Part shown: positions 10,870 through 21,015 of the stretch, piece by piece | How positions within the stretch are numbered: position 1 is the first letter of the stretch | How the letters are laid out: each line of letters begins with the position of its first letter | Assembly: GCA_922989275.2 (NCBI GenBank) | Contig: OV277861.1 | Location: 11,904,040 to 11,968,039, forward strand | DNA from: Gari tellinella | Lineage: Eukaryota; Mollusca; Bivalvia; Cardiida; Psammobiidae | Direction: 5' to 3' | Length of the DNA: 64,000 nt | Notes under the pieces: model-generated | The model's database searches: none | What the model was told of the DNA's origin: nothing | Seen by the model: only the letters and a program-made list of their open reading frames with translations | Program-made: the position numbers and the translations under genes

Positions 10870-11042
10870 GTGAGAGTGCCACTCCAGCCACTGCCATTAG
10901 CCATCAGCCAACAGGCATCACCAGTATCAACATAGCCAACATATCCAACATATCCAGCATTCCACCCAACATCAACATACAGAATCTACAGGGGCTTCCT
11001 GGTATGAACATTGCCAATCTACAGGGACTACAAAACATGCAG
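10870..11042 (+). CDS. SUPT20H: Exon 4 in window (NI/NLQGL repeats)
   Basis: The acceptor is TTGTATTAG and the donor ATGCAG/GTATGA. The exon is 173 bp, phase 1 to phase 0. The product contains short internal repeats: NIANISNISSIPPNINI, then NLQGLPGMNIANLQGLQNMQ. Such hydrophobic/polar NLQGL repeats are the part that most recalls SPT20-homolog tails. A weaker AG only 9 bases into the intronic side is not supported by frame. Confidence 0.85.
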
Positions 11043-11165
11043 GTATGACATGTGGCTGTGCACGGAGTCTATGTGCTATAGTGGGCAAAAAATGGGGTTC
11101 TTTCTTAGCTGTTTTCATCTTGAACCCTCATTGGCCTTGAAACAACACCCCTGGGGACAATACCT

Positions 11166-11415
11166 TTAACCCTTTCCTCCCTGAAACCTCAAATGGACAA
11201 TTCTAGTTTTCAATTTAGTCTAATCCATTTTTGACTTTCTAGGGTTGATTTGTACAATATATGTCAAAATGACAAACAGTATAGACCCTGATCAGAGGGC
11301 TCCATAAGGAGCCCCCTGATCAGGGTCTGCACTGTTTGCGTAGGACAAGTGTACTCCTCACAGGTACACTGTTTGCAATGACGTATATATGTGTGACTAG
11401 GGTTCATAGAGTTAA
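11166..11415. repeat. FB-C foldback MITE
   Basis: It starts TTAACCCTTTCCTCCCTGAA and ends with TTAA at 11412-11415. The palindrome is AGACCCTGATCAGAGGGCTCC, spacer ATAA, then the mirrored arm. It lies in the intron downstream of exon 4. Confidence 0.75.
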
Positions 11416-11419
11416 GCTT

Positions 11420-11640
11420 GACCCCTCAATGACCTTGACAATCTGATTTTCAAAAAACTCTAACATTGGCCATAACTTCCTTATTAGTCAATGAATTTAC
11501 TTCATACTTGGACACAACACCCCTTGTGACAAGACCTTTCAGCTAATGTATACTGTCTTATTTGACCTTGACCACTCAATAACCTTGACCTTCAAAATCA
11601 ACTTTGAGGGAAACCTTTAACATAGCTCATAATTTCCCTT
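11420..11640. repeat. TGACCTTGACC-type dispersed repeat
   Basis: Two diverged units contain CCTCAATGACCTTGAC-like and ACACCCCTTGTGACAAGACC segments with CATAACTTCC. It resembles the other TGACCTTGACC repeats in the window. Confidence 0.45.
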
Positions 11641-11660
11641 TTACTGTCAGAATTGATTTA

Positions 11661-12695
11661 CAGTCGAACTTCGAAACCTCGAACACCCTGGGGGCGTTAG
11701 AATTTGTTCGAGAAAAGGGTTGTTCGAGTTTCAGGTTGTATGAAGTTCGAAACTTCAAGTTCGACTTTGTATTGCGATGGAGACACACAGCTGGTGTGTT
11801 GGGTATATCAGAATAACGTGTACGTTTTAATCACAATAATTGGGCAGATAACTAATTCGATCTCTAACATTAACATCTTACACATAGATCTACATAAGGC
11901 AGAAATAGTTTGGTGTCAACTTGCTTATTATATGCATTTGCAATTAAAACGTACGTCAAAAACTACCGTTGTTTTCATTCATGGTCATTATATACCTAAT
12001 GCACAACTAGCATAGAAATAATGATTATATACACATGAATAGAAAAAACATAGATAATTAATATGCGCTGGTTACACTAAAAGAAAATGAGTCATATGTA
12101 TATAAGTTGTTTTAAAATCGCTATGCTCGCATTATTATCGCTTGAAACGAAACATTTACTGATGATTTAGCAATATTTAAAAAGTTTACCGTTGTGCATT
12201 ACGATTTCTGAACATTAAGTTAACTCCCTTTCAAAAGCACCAAAGTTTTTACCTCTCTTATTCTTACTTAAGAAATGTGTTTATTTTTCTCTTATTTTAA
12301 TCAATAAACAATTCAGGTGATCACATTTCAAATAATTAAAGCAAACACACACTGATACATAAATTTGTGTAACGAGTGCTGATCTGACGAGTTGTGAAAA
12401 TTTCACGCGCCGCCGGTGTAATTATAACATGAAAAAATGGGACCGAAACTGATCGTGTTGACATTTCGAGCATAAGGTGCGAACTATTGTTGACAGTTCG
12501 ACCATTAGGTGTGAAATATAGAACAAACTGCTGCACGGGGACCGCACATGAGTTCGAGAATTCCAGCTTTCGGTGTTCGAGAATACAGAAGTAGAACAAT
12601 AAGGATTATATAGAAAAAGGAACGGGACCGAGAAATGAGTTCGAGAATTCGATCGTGTTCTAGCTTTCAGAGTTCTAGCTTTCGAAGTTCGACTG
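11661..12695. mobile_element. 1.0-kb TA-flanked element with CAGTCGAACTTCG ends
   Basis: CAGTCGAACTTCGAAACCTC at the left and CGAAGTTCGACTG at the right are inverted, flanked by TA on both sides. TTCGAG/CTCGAA motifs are repeated in the subterminal 100-250 bp. Pogo/Tigger-like by ends and target. No intact transposase is seen, so it is non-autonomous or decayed. Confidence 0.75.
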
Positions 12696-12699
12696 TACT

Positions 12700-13020
12700 T
12701 CATATTTGGATACTTCACCCCTTGGGAAAACACCTTTCAGTTTGATCCCTAAATGACCTGATATGTATTAAGGTAAAACTTATACTCTTATTTCTGTTTT
12801 GTGTCTTCATACATTTTAAAAACCTACAACTTTTGTAAAAAAGAACTTAAGATCAAGTTTGCTCACCCAATTATCATTTTGACCGATAACAGTCAACTGA
12901 CTATGCAGTTTTCAAGTACAATATGTGTCATCCACAGCAATACTTACAGTAGTTTTGTCAAGTTATGAAAGTGTCAGCCTACATTGGCAAGTTTGGATTG
13001 TGTGCTGTATTTGTTGTTAC
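12700..13020. other. Intron, nothing recognised
   Basis: AT-rich intronic sequence before exon 5, ending in the acceptor TTGTTGTTACAG. No repeat family is recognised. Confidence 0.4.
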
Positions 13021-13022
13021 AG

Positions 13023-13148
13023 GTGTCCCTGTCTGTACCAGGAGGAAACATTGCTGTACCTATCAGTATGATTACCACTAACGCAGTGTTACAGAACCAG
13101 CAGGGGGTCCTCGTCACCTCGGGAACTAGTACAGTAACAAACACACAG
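13023..13148 (+). CDS. SUPT20H: Exon 5 in window
   Basis: The acceptor is TTGTTACAG and the donor ACACAG/GTATGA. The exon is 126 bp, phase 0 to phase 0 (42 codons). It encodes VSLSVPGGNIAVPISMITTN and then AVLQNQQGVLVTSG, ending in TSTVTNTQ. The end of the exon and its donor are copied many times just downstream. Reading past the first donor meets TGA at once (GTA TGA), so the first donor is the only one that keeps the frame. Confidence 0.85.
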
Positions 13149-13360
13149 GTATGATATAGTGTAACAAACACACAGGTAACAAACACACAGGTATGATATA
13201 GTGTAACAAACACACAGGTATGATATACAGTAACAAACACACAACTATGATATTCAGTAACAAATACACAGGTATAATAAACAGTAACAAACACACAGGT
13301 ATAATATACAGTAACAAACACACAGGTAATCATACCGTAACAAACACACAGGTATAATAC
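13130..13360 (+). repeat. Tandem array of the exon-5 end and its 5' splice site
   Basis: A ~30-bp unit, AACAAACACACAGGTATGAT and variants, is repeated about nine times starting from the real donor at 13148/13149. Many copies keep CACAG/GTATGA or CACAG/GTATAA, so they look like donors. The 183-codon minus-strand frame over 12974-13525 is a by-product of this periodicity. Confidence 0.85.
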
Positions 13361-13373
13361 AAGTTTCAGTTTA

Positions 13374-14935
13374 CAGTAAACCCTCCACAAACGGTCATCT
13401 CTCGCCGGCGGCCACCTTTTCATAACGGCCAAATTCAATTCCCCCCGTTGATTTTTAGTGTAATTAGACCTCTTACCGACGGTCACCTCCACACTCCGGC
13501 CAACGGCCATGTCTTTTGTTCCCAAAAATCATAATTACCTCCCAACGGCCACTTATCCCCCATGTTTGTTTAGGCAGAGGCCAGCTGTATAATTGATACA
13601 CTTGATAGCCTTTGTGTAATTATGCAATCGCTCTGGGCGGTCCAGTGTTACCGCGAGAGTGCGTTTCTTGCGTTATCACTTTTGGCGCAACTAAATTCAG
13701 CAAGTGCGTTTTATGTGACGCAAGTCAATTCTGCCGACTAACTGAAACTAAAAATGTTAAAATCAGCATATTCATTGAAAGCACGCCGCCGACGCCGAAG
13801 TAAATACATAATTATGAATTCCGTGTTGTATGCATGTCGGTTACGAAATTGACAGAGTCCGCTAACGGCCATTTTGGTTGTTTTGACGGGTGCATTGTGG
13901 GTATAAGAGTTCAGTTCGATTGGCATATAAAGTCACTTGAGTAATTAAAATTCGACAGTTGAAAAGGGCGAAATATATTAAAACTACACAGATTCCGTGT
14001 TTAGTATTTATTTAAATCCTCATATTTTGACTTATTGTGTTTGCATATGCTTTTAAATTGTTTCCTTTGAAAATGATTTAAACTTCCGTAGTACCGCTAA
14101 TAGCCAGAACCGGTCGCCTTGTTGTTTGTTAAATGAACTCACTTTGCCAAAAGTGTTTTGATTGGGGTAATGAACGTAAAGGCTCAAGCATCATCTGCTA
14201 AAATGCAGATACGTATTTTACTTCATTCTTTATCTCTTCAGCGCCCAAAAAAGAGAATTAAATGCACATGGGTTATGTCATCTACTTTAAGGGATCAATT
14301 TATCTTCGTCTGTCTGGCCAGACCAGTCTGTTAGTTTCATTTCAGCTTCTTTCTGTCGAACAATCAATTAACGATAAAAAAAGTTCTTCATTCGTGATAT
14401 TAGTAAGTGACACTTAGGGTATCAAAGTCTTCTATATTTAACAAAGTTGAAAACTGTTTTTCACAAACAAGTTGCCTGCATAAATACCTTGTACTGAAAA
14501 GAAAATGAAAACTGTTTGCTTGTCTGAAGTAATAGTGAAATGCACTGACCGTACTTCACTGAATGACTGATGAGGTGTTATAGAAATAGAAGTTCTTCTA
14601 TATAGTTAGATCGTTTGTCTCTCAATTATATTAATTGTGAAATAAAGACACTGAACAACTCAATAAGTATTTTATTCAATATCTATCTATATAAATGTTC
14701 ACTATTTGCATAGGACAAGTGAATTCTTCACAGGTACACTGTTTGCAAATGATGCTTTGACATGTAAACATGAATAGGTTCAAAGGGTTAAATGGCCTTT
14801 ATAGATTCCCTGTGTTTGACCTGTGTTTCAGATTTAATCAGTCTACTTTATCAGTCCCTCCCTGTAACAGCCACCTCCCTACAACAGCCACTTTGCCTAA
14901 TTCCGGCTGCTGGCTGTTGTAGGGAGGTTCCACTG
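13374..14935. mobile_element. TA-flanked CAGTnnAACC element with GGCCAC-type subterminal motifs
   Basis: The left end is CAGTAAACCCTCCACAAACG and the right end GTAGGGAGGTTCCACTG, each with TA outside. The match is partial, so two related elements rather than one are possible. CGGCCAC/GGTCACC motifs recur near the left end and ACAGCCAC near the right. A piece of FB-C lies inside near 14695-14792. Confidence 0.55.
14695..14792. repeat. Right half of an FB-C element
   Basis: TTTGCATAGGACAAGTG through ACAGGTACACTGTTTGC to CAAAGGGTTAA matches the right arm of complete FB-C copies. The left arm is absent. Confidence 0.6.
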
Positions 14936-15032
14936 TATTTTCATAAATCCAGTGGGCTTGAAAGCCCATGAGGACAACATTAAGCGTTACATAGTTATGT
15001 TATAAACATACATGTACATACAAAATGTATTA

Positions 15033-16041
15033 CAGTATAACCTCTGTCGATCGACACCTCTCTTGACCGGAAACCTCTGTTATCCGACCCTGCTGTTTGG
15101 TCCCGGCAGTTTCCCTATATATTTTATGTAACCTAACTCTCTCTTGATCGGATCCTCTGTTAACCGTTATCCGACATACCTTGACGGACCAAAAAAAGGC
15201 AAATTAGAGGTTTTTCACACCCCGTTATCCGACGATATGCTGACCTTTGATCAATGACTGACTATACACGCGCAGGTGATAATGACACATATTGCACGGA
15301 TAGCCGTGTAAGACAACATGTATTGTTTAAACAATGAGTGAATAATGTGAGGTTTGATAAGATGACTTCAGCCAACACGTGTAAGCAACCCATTCAGGGT
15401 CGCAGTGCCGAAAAGACCAACTCATCAATCCTTTCCAACTATAGCTAACCATTATTTCGTGTTCAAATTGGACATGTATCTGCCAATCTTCATGACCGTC
15501 AAGTTGTCAACATTAGAAGTAAGAAATATATATCTAATGCGCCCTCCTCGAGTCTATAGTAATACTTGCAGGCGTAAAAATGTATGTTTAAGTTATATTG
15601 AGAGAAAAATAAAAACATTCTCGCAATTTGAATTTTTTGTTATTTTCCCGCTAGTTCGACATAACGAGAGAAGAATGTACTTGTATATAAAATGTAAATA
15701 CGAATGTGCCGGTGTTTTAGTCGATCCCTTAATATCTACATCTATGCGTGTTTACTTTCGATTGTACACTGACAATACACGTTTATGCCTACTGTAGAAA
15801 GAACAATGGAAAACCGTGTAGATCCGGAGCAGGGGACTTCTATTTTAAACCGGAATAACCTGACAATGATATGCTGCAGTCATGCAAGCATATTTAAAAA
15901 GTCAATCAGCATAGAGAAATTTGCCTCGTAGCGACAATCTTTGGGTGTGTAAACTTTGAACTTATTCCGTTAACGGACAACCTCTCTTAAACGACTTACA
16001 AACATGGAACCATGGGGTGTCGGATAACGGAGGTTATACTG
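15033..16041. mobile_element. 1.0-kb TA-flanked element with CAGTATAACCTC ends
   Basis: Left CAGTATAACCTCTGTCGATC and right GGAGGTTATACTG are inverted and flanked by TA. GTTATCCGAC and related motifs occur in both subterminal zones. A 130-codon frame at 15405-15797 has no recognised motif. Pogo/Tigger-like by ends. Confidence 0.75.
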
Positions 16042-16269
16042 TATAAACAAACAAATATAATATGGCGACTATATAAAGGTGTGTCAAGTAATTACTTGAA
16101 GCTTACATAAACCACACTGATATCACTACAAGTAACGGTAACTTCAAACAGTGCAGCCCAAGATAAGACGTCTCTTAACAGAGCAATCCGATCGTGGACC
16201 GCCCTGTTTGCTATGTGATGTTTTATTTCACCTTATTACTCCACCTTTTTCCTGAATAATTATGCTTTT

Positions 16270-16481
16270 ATAATATATAGTAACAAACACACAGGTATAA
16301 TATACAGTAACAAACACACATGTAATCATACAGTAACAAACATACAGGTATAATATACAGTAACAAACACACAGGTATAATATACAGTAACAAACACACA
16401 TGTAATCATACAGTAACAAACACGCATGTAATCATACAGTAACAAACATACAGGTATGATATACAGTAACAAACACACAGG
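16270..16481 (+). repeat. Second half of the exon-5 donor-derived array
   Basis: About eight units of AGTAACAAACACACAGGTATAATAT or TGTAATCAT variants match the array at 13130-13360. The two halves are separated by TA-flanked elements. The simplest history is one array opened by insertions. Confidence 0.8.
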
Positions 16482-16482
16482 A

Positions 16483-16590
16483 TCCCAATTGTTTGTCACT
16501 CTGATCCTGTTTTAAAAGAAATTCAGAGCGTTCTATTTTTAGAACAATAGCAGACTACAATTGTTGTAGACGAAAAAATTACCTAGCATT
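16483..16590. repeat. Right half of an FB-D element
   Basis: The sequence from TTGTTTGTCACTCTGATCC to TTACCTAGCATT matches the right half of the FB-D copy at 19714-19925, including TTCTATTTTTAGAACA. Confidence 0.6.
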
Positions 16591-16839
16591 GAAAAGTTAA
16601 ACTAGGGTATGTTGCTATTTATGGTCACATCCATCACACACTTATTTTCTACCAATCGCTAACTTCATTTGTAGATAGCCCTTAAACACCATACACCTTT
16701 TGCAACCAATGGCATAAGCCCAAACAATGAAATTAGCAGTTTTGACTATTGTAATGGCTTTTGTTTTATAAACTCTGCTCTAATCAGATGATGTGTGAGT
16801 AAATTTGCATTCTGTGTGACATACCCTGCTTTACAAGTC

Positions 16840-17081
16840 TTAACTCATTACCCCATACCTTGTTTCTAGTTTTGATGATATATGACCACTTAAAGCAGGT
16901 TGAAAGTAAAGCAGAATGTGCCTTACGGCACATTCTGCTTTACTTTCAGCATGCTTAAATCTATCATCTGCTAGGATATGGAAAAAACTTCTAATAGTAC
17001 ACAATCATGAGTGAATAAATTGGAACTTTTTTATTCCATGGAGGAATAAATTAGAGGCGTATTTATGGGGTAATGGGTTAA
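16840..17081. repeat. FB-A foldback MITE, complete
   Basis: TTAA at 16840-16843 and 17078-17081. The ends are TTAACTCATTACCCCATA and TTATGGGGTAATGGGTTAA. The core is GTGCCTTACGGCAC with long paired arms. Confidence 0.8.
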
Positions 17082-17120
17082 GAGAGGGATTACTGCAAAG
17101 ACAAAGTACTACTACTTTAG

Positions 17121-17268
17121 ACTAGCACCACGGCTGCTCTACCCTCTACATCTGTTGTTACCATGCTATATAATACAATATACCACTGTTTCAGACTAGC
17201 ACCACCGCTGCTCTACCCTCTACATCTGTTGTTACCATGCTATATAATACAATATACCACTGTTTCAG
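17121..17268 (+). repeat. Two extra 74-bp copies of exon-6 start plus its 3' splice site
   Basis: Copies begin at 17121 and 17195, and the real exon begins at 17269 (period 74). Each copy holds the first 45 bases of the exon followed by the intron end CCACTGTTTCAG. Because 74 is not a multiple of 3, starting at an upstream copy shifts the frame and hits a stop. Only the last copy can serve as the exon start. Confidence 0.85.
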
Positions 17269-17371
17269 ACTAGCACCACCGCTGCTCTACCCTCTACATC
17301 AGTTGTTACCATGATCACACAGATGCCGGTATCTACAGCGTCAGCATCATCAGCCACAAACGTTGTTACAG
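17269..17371 (+). CDS. SUPT20H: Exon 6 in window (Thr/Ser/Ala-rich)
   Basis: The acceptor is CTGTTTCAG and the donor TTACAG/GTAACA. The exon is 103 bp, phase 0 to phase 1. It encodes TSTTAALPSTSVVTMITQMP followed by VSTASASSATNVVTG. Two decoy copies of its start lie immediately upstream. Confidence 0.82.
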
Positions 17372-17399
17372 GTAACAAGTGTTCATAAACTCATGGGAA

Positions 17400-18760
17400 A
17401 GTTATATTGATTATTTTTAGGCTTGCTGGACAAATGTCCAGAAAGCTTATGTTGTCACCAAGTCGTTGGCGATGAGGTTCTTGTTGGCATGCCCATTCCT
17501 GTTCGATTTAACAGGCTCAAGAATGTGTTCACTACTTTTATGCCTTTTCGCCTACATCTTTCAAACTTGCACCACACATAAATTATGCCTTAAGGCAAGA
17601 TCTTTCTAGTCATTTGAAATTTTTGAGCCCTGTGCCCTTGACTTTGACCTCAGCCACTGTGTTTAGGGTTTCAAAATGTGTGTTTTACTTTGGAAAAATG
17701 CCTATAACTCCTTTGTCCCTTGAGATATCTCTCATATTTGGTATGCATGTGTATATGGACAAGACATTTCCATGCACGCCAAAAATAAGACCCCAGTGAT
17801 CTTGACCTCAAACTTGGAAAGCATTACCTAAAGGGATATAGAAGTTGTAAGTATTTTTCGAAACCTAAATGCAGATTTTGAAAACTAAACAGATCTTAAG
17901 TTCAGTCAAAGTCACTGGGGTCAAACTTTTTGTGTACTTAAAAATTGGTTGTTCATATACACATGCTTATCAAATATGAAAGCAATACTATAAGGGACAT
18001 AGGAGTTATAAGCCTTTTTTTCGAAACCTAAATGCGTACCCTTGTTGAAGGTCAAGGTCACTGGGTCAAACTTTGTGTGTGCATGGAAAGGTCTTGTCCA
18101 TATACATATGCATACCAAATATGAAAGCAAGGGATATAGGAGTTATATGCATTTTTCCAAAGTTAAGCACACATTTAGAAACTTATGCAGTGGCTTAGGT
18201 CAAGGATAAGGTCACAGGGGTCCAAAATGTCACATAGTCTGAAAGGTCTTGCCCCAAGGCTTATGAGGTACAAGTATGAAAGATGTAGGTGAAAGGATAT
18301 AGTTGTGAACACTTTCTTGAAACTGCTTGTCTTTCATATTTGGTATGCATGTGTATATGGACAAGACCTTTCCATGCACACAAAACTTTTATCCCCAGTG
18401 ACTTTGACCTTGAACTAAGGATCCACATTTAGGTTGTGAAATCTGCGTTAAGTTTCGAAAAATGCTTATAACTCCAATGTCCCTTGAGGTATTGCTTTCG
18501 TATTTGATATGCATGTGTATATGGACAAGACCTTTCCATGCTCGCAAAAAGTTTGACCCCAGTGACCTTGACCTTATTAGGGCCAACATTTAGGTTTCAA
18601 AATCTGCAGTTAGGGTTTCAAAAAACACTTATAACTCCTGTGTCGTTTGAGGTATTGCTTACATATTAAATGCGCATGTGTATATGGAGAATACCTTTTC
18701 ATGCATGCAAAAGTTTGATCCCTGTGACCTTGATCTCAGAATCTGCCATTAAATTTTGAA
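17400..18760. repeat. TGACCTTGACC-type repeat cluster in both orientations
   Basis: Units of ~180-230 bp share TATATGGACAAGACCTTTCC, TATGCATGTGTATATGG and CCAGTGACCTTGACC. Those at about 17580-17920 and 18320-18760 read in one direction, and those at 17930-18300 read in the other. The intron therefore could fold on itself. No coding content is seen. Confidence 0.65.
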
Positions 18761-18817
18761 ATGTGCCGGCATCGAGCTTTGTTGTCTCTCTGACAAATCT
18801 TGTTTGGGATATTGTAG

Positions 18818-18969
18818 GTGTGTTGACAACCCAGAGCAATGTACTCAACACGCCACCAGGTGTTCTGTCTCTGCCTATAGGTCTCAGTGGTAATATTACC
18901 CAACTAGTGCCAGCCGGGATCAAGTCACCGGGCCAGTTGAGAGCTTCAGCCTCCTTACCTGTATTCCAG
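18818..18969 (+). CDS. SUPT20H: Exon 7 in window
   Basis: The acceptor is GGATATTGTAG and the donor TTCCAG/GTGAGT. The exon is 152 bp, phase 1 to phase 0. It encodes GVLTTQSNVLNTPPGVLSLP, then IGLSGNITQLVPAGIKSPGQ, ending LPVFQ. The order LSG...PAG followed by Gln-rich sequence is consistent with an SPT20-homolog tail. That is a recollection, not a search result. Confidence 0.82.
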
Positions 18970-18990
18970 GTGAGTCTGGGAATAGCATTG

Positions 18991-19217
18991 CTTAACCATT
19001 TACCCATTTTAGCACATTTAATTGATTCCTCCACTGAAGAAAATAGCTCTAATTTATACAGTTATAAACATGTACCAAAAGAAATAGATTCAATACCTTA
19101 GCAGATGATGGCTTAAAGCAGGCTTAAAATGGAGCAGAATGCGCATTCTTCTTTACTTTCAACCTGCTTGAAGTACTTACCTGTCTTCAAAACTAAAAAC
19201 AGGCTATGGGGTAAAGG
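18991..19217. repeat. FB-A foldback MITE
   Basis: It starts TTAACCATTTACCC and ends CAGGCTATGGGGTAAAG. The central palindrome is shortened (GAATGCGCATTCTTC), about 20 bp after the exon-7 donor. Confidence 0.65.
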
Positions 19218-19305
19218 TTTGACTCTAGTCTTGGTACAGAATAAACCTGATACTTGAAATAGCCATGACTTACCAGCAAAGGTTGTTTACAGTCAATCTT
19301 TAATT

Positions 19306-19558
19306 AACTCATTAACCCATAAACACACCTTTTTACGCCTTCTCTCTATTCCTGCAGTGATGAAAATAGTTCCACTTTACACAGTCATTAATATGTTCCA
19401 TAAAAAATAAGTTCTTCATTCTGCATAACAGATGGTAGCCTAAAGCAGGTTGAAAGTAAAGTAGAATGCACCTTAATACTTATTCTGCTTTACTTTCAAC
19501 CTGTTTTAAGTAGTCACATGTCTTCAAAACTAGAAACAGGTTATGGGGTAATGAATTA
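19306..19558. repeat. FB-A foldback MITE
   Basis: It starts TTAACTCATTAACCCATAAA and ends GGTTATGGGGTAATGAATTAA. The core GCACCTTAATACTTATTC has lost pairing in the centre while the longer arms remain paired. Confidence 0.65.
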
Positions 19559-19713
19559 AGTGACCACTCAATAGAAACGCCATTGGTGTTCTTGAATACA
19601 GATGATTAGAATCAAAATCAGAATGGCAAACAATTTTGAGCCTGATTGGATGCCAGGTTACCCTGGGTCTTATCTGGCTCCAAACTGATTGCAATGGACG
19701 TAAAGGATTTAGC

Positions 19714-19925
19714 TTAACTCTTTGCATGCTAGCAGCGGATACATTTGCCACAGTGATTACCTTTGCAGACAGTTTGGATCCTGCTGAGATGCTGCGAAAC
19801 ACAGCGTCTTATCAACATCCAAACTGTTTCACATTCAGACCCTGTTTTAAAAAGAGATTAAGAAAATTCTATTTTTAGAACAGTAGCAGACGGCAATTGT
19901 TGCAGACAACAAAATAACCTAGCAT
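19714..19925. repeat. FB-D foldback MITE
   Basis: It starts TTAACTCTTTGCATGCTAGC. The arms GCAGACAGTTTGGATCCTG and CATCCAAACTGTTTCACA flank GCTGAGATGCTGCGAAACAC. It ends ACCTAGCATT. Confidence 0.6.
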
Positions 19926-19983
19926 TATTGGGAGAGAATGACACCTTCTTCACTGTAGTATTGATTGAGTTGTATATTTACAG

Positions 19984-20250
19984 TTAGGACAGCAGGGCAT
20001 TCAGCTGTTAAACCTGCAGCAGCAGAGGACCCAGGTCTCCACTGTAGTATTGATTGAGTTGTATATTTACAGTTAGGACAGCAGGGAATCCAGCTGTTGA
20101 ACCTGCAGCAGCAGAGGACCCAGGTCTCCACTGTAGTATTGATTGAGTTGTATATTTACAGTTAGGACAGCAGGGCATTCAGCTGTTGAACCTGCAGCAG
20201 CAGAGGACCCAGGTCTCCACTGTAGTATTGATTGAGTTGTATATTTACAG
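19984..20250 (+). repeat. Three extra 89-bp copies of exon-7a/8 start plus its 3' splice site
   Basis: Copies begin at 19984, 20073 and 20162, with the real exon at 20251 (period 89). Each copy holds 51 exon-like bases coding LGQQGIQLLNLQQQRTQ, then GTCTCC and 32 more bases ending TATATTTACAG. Each copy could in principle be a 17-codon mini-exon with a 38-base intron, which is shorter than introns known to splice in animals. The copies are more likely decoy acceptors. Confidence 0.85.
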
Positions 20251-20392
20251 TTAGGACAGCAGGGCATTCAGCTGTTGAACCTGCAGCAGCAGAGGACCCA
20301 GCTTAAAGCCAGTGCCACACTCCAGCCTGGTCAGACACTAGAGAAAATACAGACAGGAGTCAAACCAGCTACCTCGGGACCTCTAACTACCA
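20251..20392 (+). CDS. SUPT20H: Exon 8 in window (Gln/Leu-rich)
   Basis: The acceptor is ATATTTACAG and the donor TACCA/GTAAGT. The exon is 142 bp, phase 0 to phase 1. It encodes LGQQGIQLLNLQQQRTQLKA, then SATLQPGQTLEKIQTGVK and PATSGPLTT. It is the last of four copies of its 5' part and the only one that continues into unique coding sequence. Confidence 0.85.
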
Positions 20393-20399
20393 GTAAGTC

Positions 20400-20597
20400 T
20401 GACCACAAGGTTATAAAGAGTTTGAGTTGAATCTGAGATCATTCTCAAGCATTTGATTGGTCAGATTTGAGCTTTTGCTCAAATCTGACCAATCAAATGC
20501 TTGAGAACGATCTCAGAACTACCTCTGGATCTTTTGCTCAAATATGACCAATCAGATGCTTCAGAACAATCTCAAACTCTTTATAACCTTGGACCCC
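20400..20597. repeat. FB-E hairpin element with a partly duplicated right arm
   Basis: CAAGGTTATAAAGAGTTTG pairs with CAAACTCTTTATAACCTTGG. The inner arm GATTGGTCAGATTTGAGC pairs with GCTCAAATCTGACCAATC. The right arm motif GCTCAAATMTGACCAATCA occurs twice. Confidence 0.7.
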
Positions 20598-20599
20598 CA

Positions 20600-21015
20600 T
20601 AATGGCACAGGATAGGCATGGTTTTGAGAGGTTTGTCAGTTTATGTAAATTATTATTACTTATTCAGTAAAGAACCTTTGAATTAATCAGTTTAAATTGT
20701 TGAGTGCATATGACCACTTTTATTCCAGATTAGTTGTGTTAGGTAAATGCAGTCGCAAATGAAACCATTTCATTATAAACAAATTGTCATTTTAAAAGAA
20801 ATATGTGAGAAAGGATATTTTCTCAGTATTACCATAATTATATAATCTGATTGTCAAACAGTGTGAATTTAGATGAAAGTCCAATTGATCCAAACTGTTT
20901 GCACGAGTCATCAATATATGCTATCAGTTTGAGGAAAGTAAATTTCAGTATCCAGACAGTTCACTGCCACACAATACCACCAATATAACTGACTATTAAT
21001 TTCTCCTACTTTCAG
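20600..21015. other. Intron before the exon-9 array, nothing recognised
   Basis: AT-rich intronic sequence. It ends ACTGACTATTAATTTCTCCT then ACTTTCAG, which is the template for the intron-like part of the downstream array. Confidence 0.45.

Noticed and set aside
12974..13525. 183-codon minus-strand open frame with repeated CVFVT
   Set aside because: It is a translation of the 30-bp donor-derived array on the opposite strand. The periodic peptide follows the DNA period and includes non-coding flanks.
15405..15797. 130-codon open frame as a gene
   Set aside because: It lies wholly inside a TA-flanked element, has no recognised motif, and shows no splice or promoter context. It is probably chance or decayed.
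18763..19101. 112-codon frame covering exon 7 and beyond
   Set aside because: The part from 18818 to 18969 is the real exon. The upstream and downstream codons are intron and an FB-A element.
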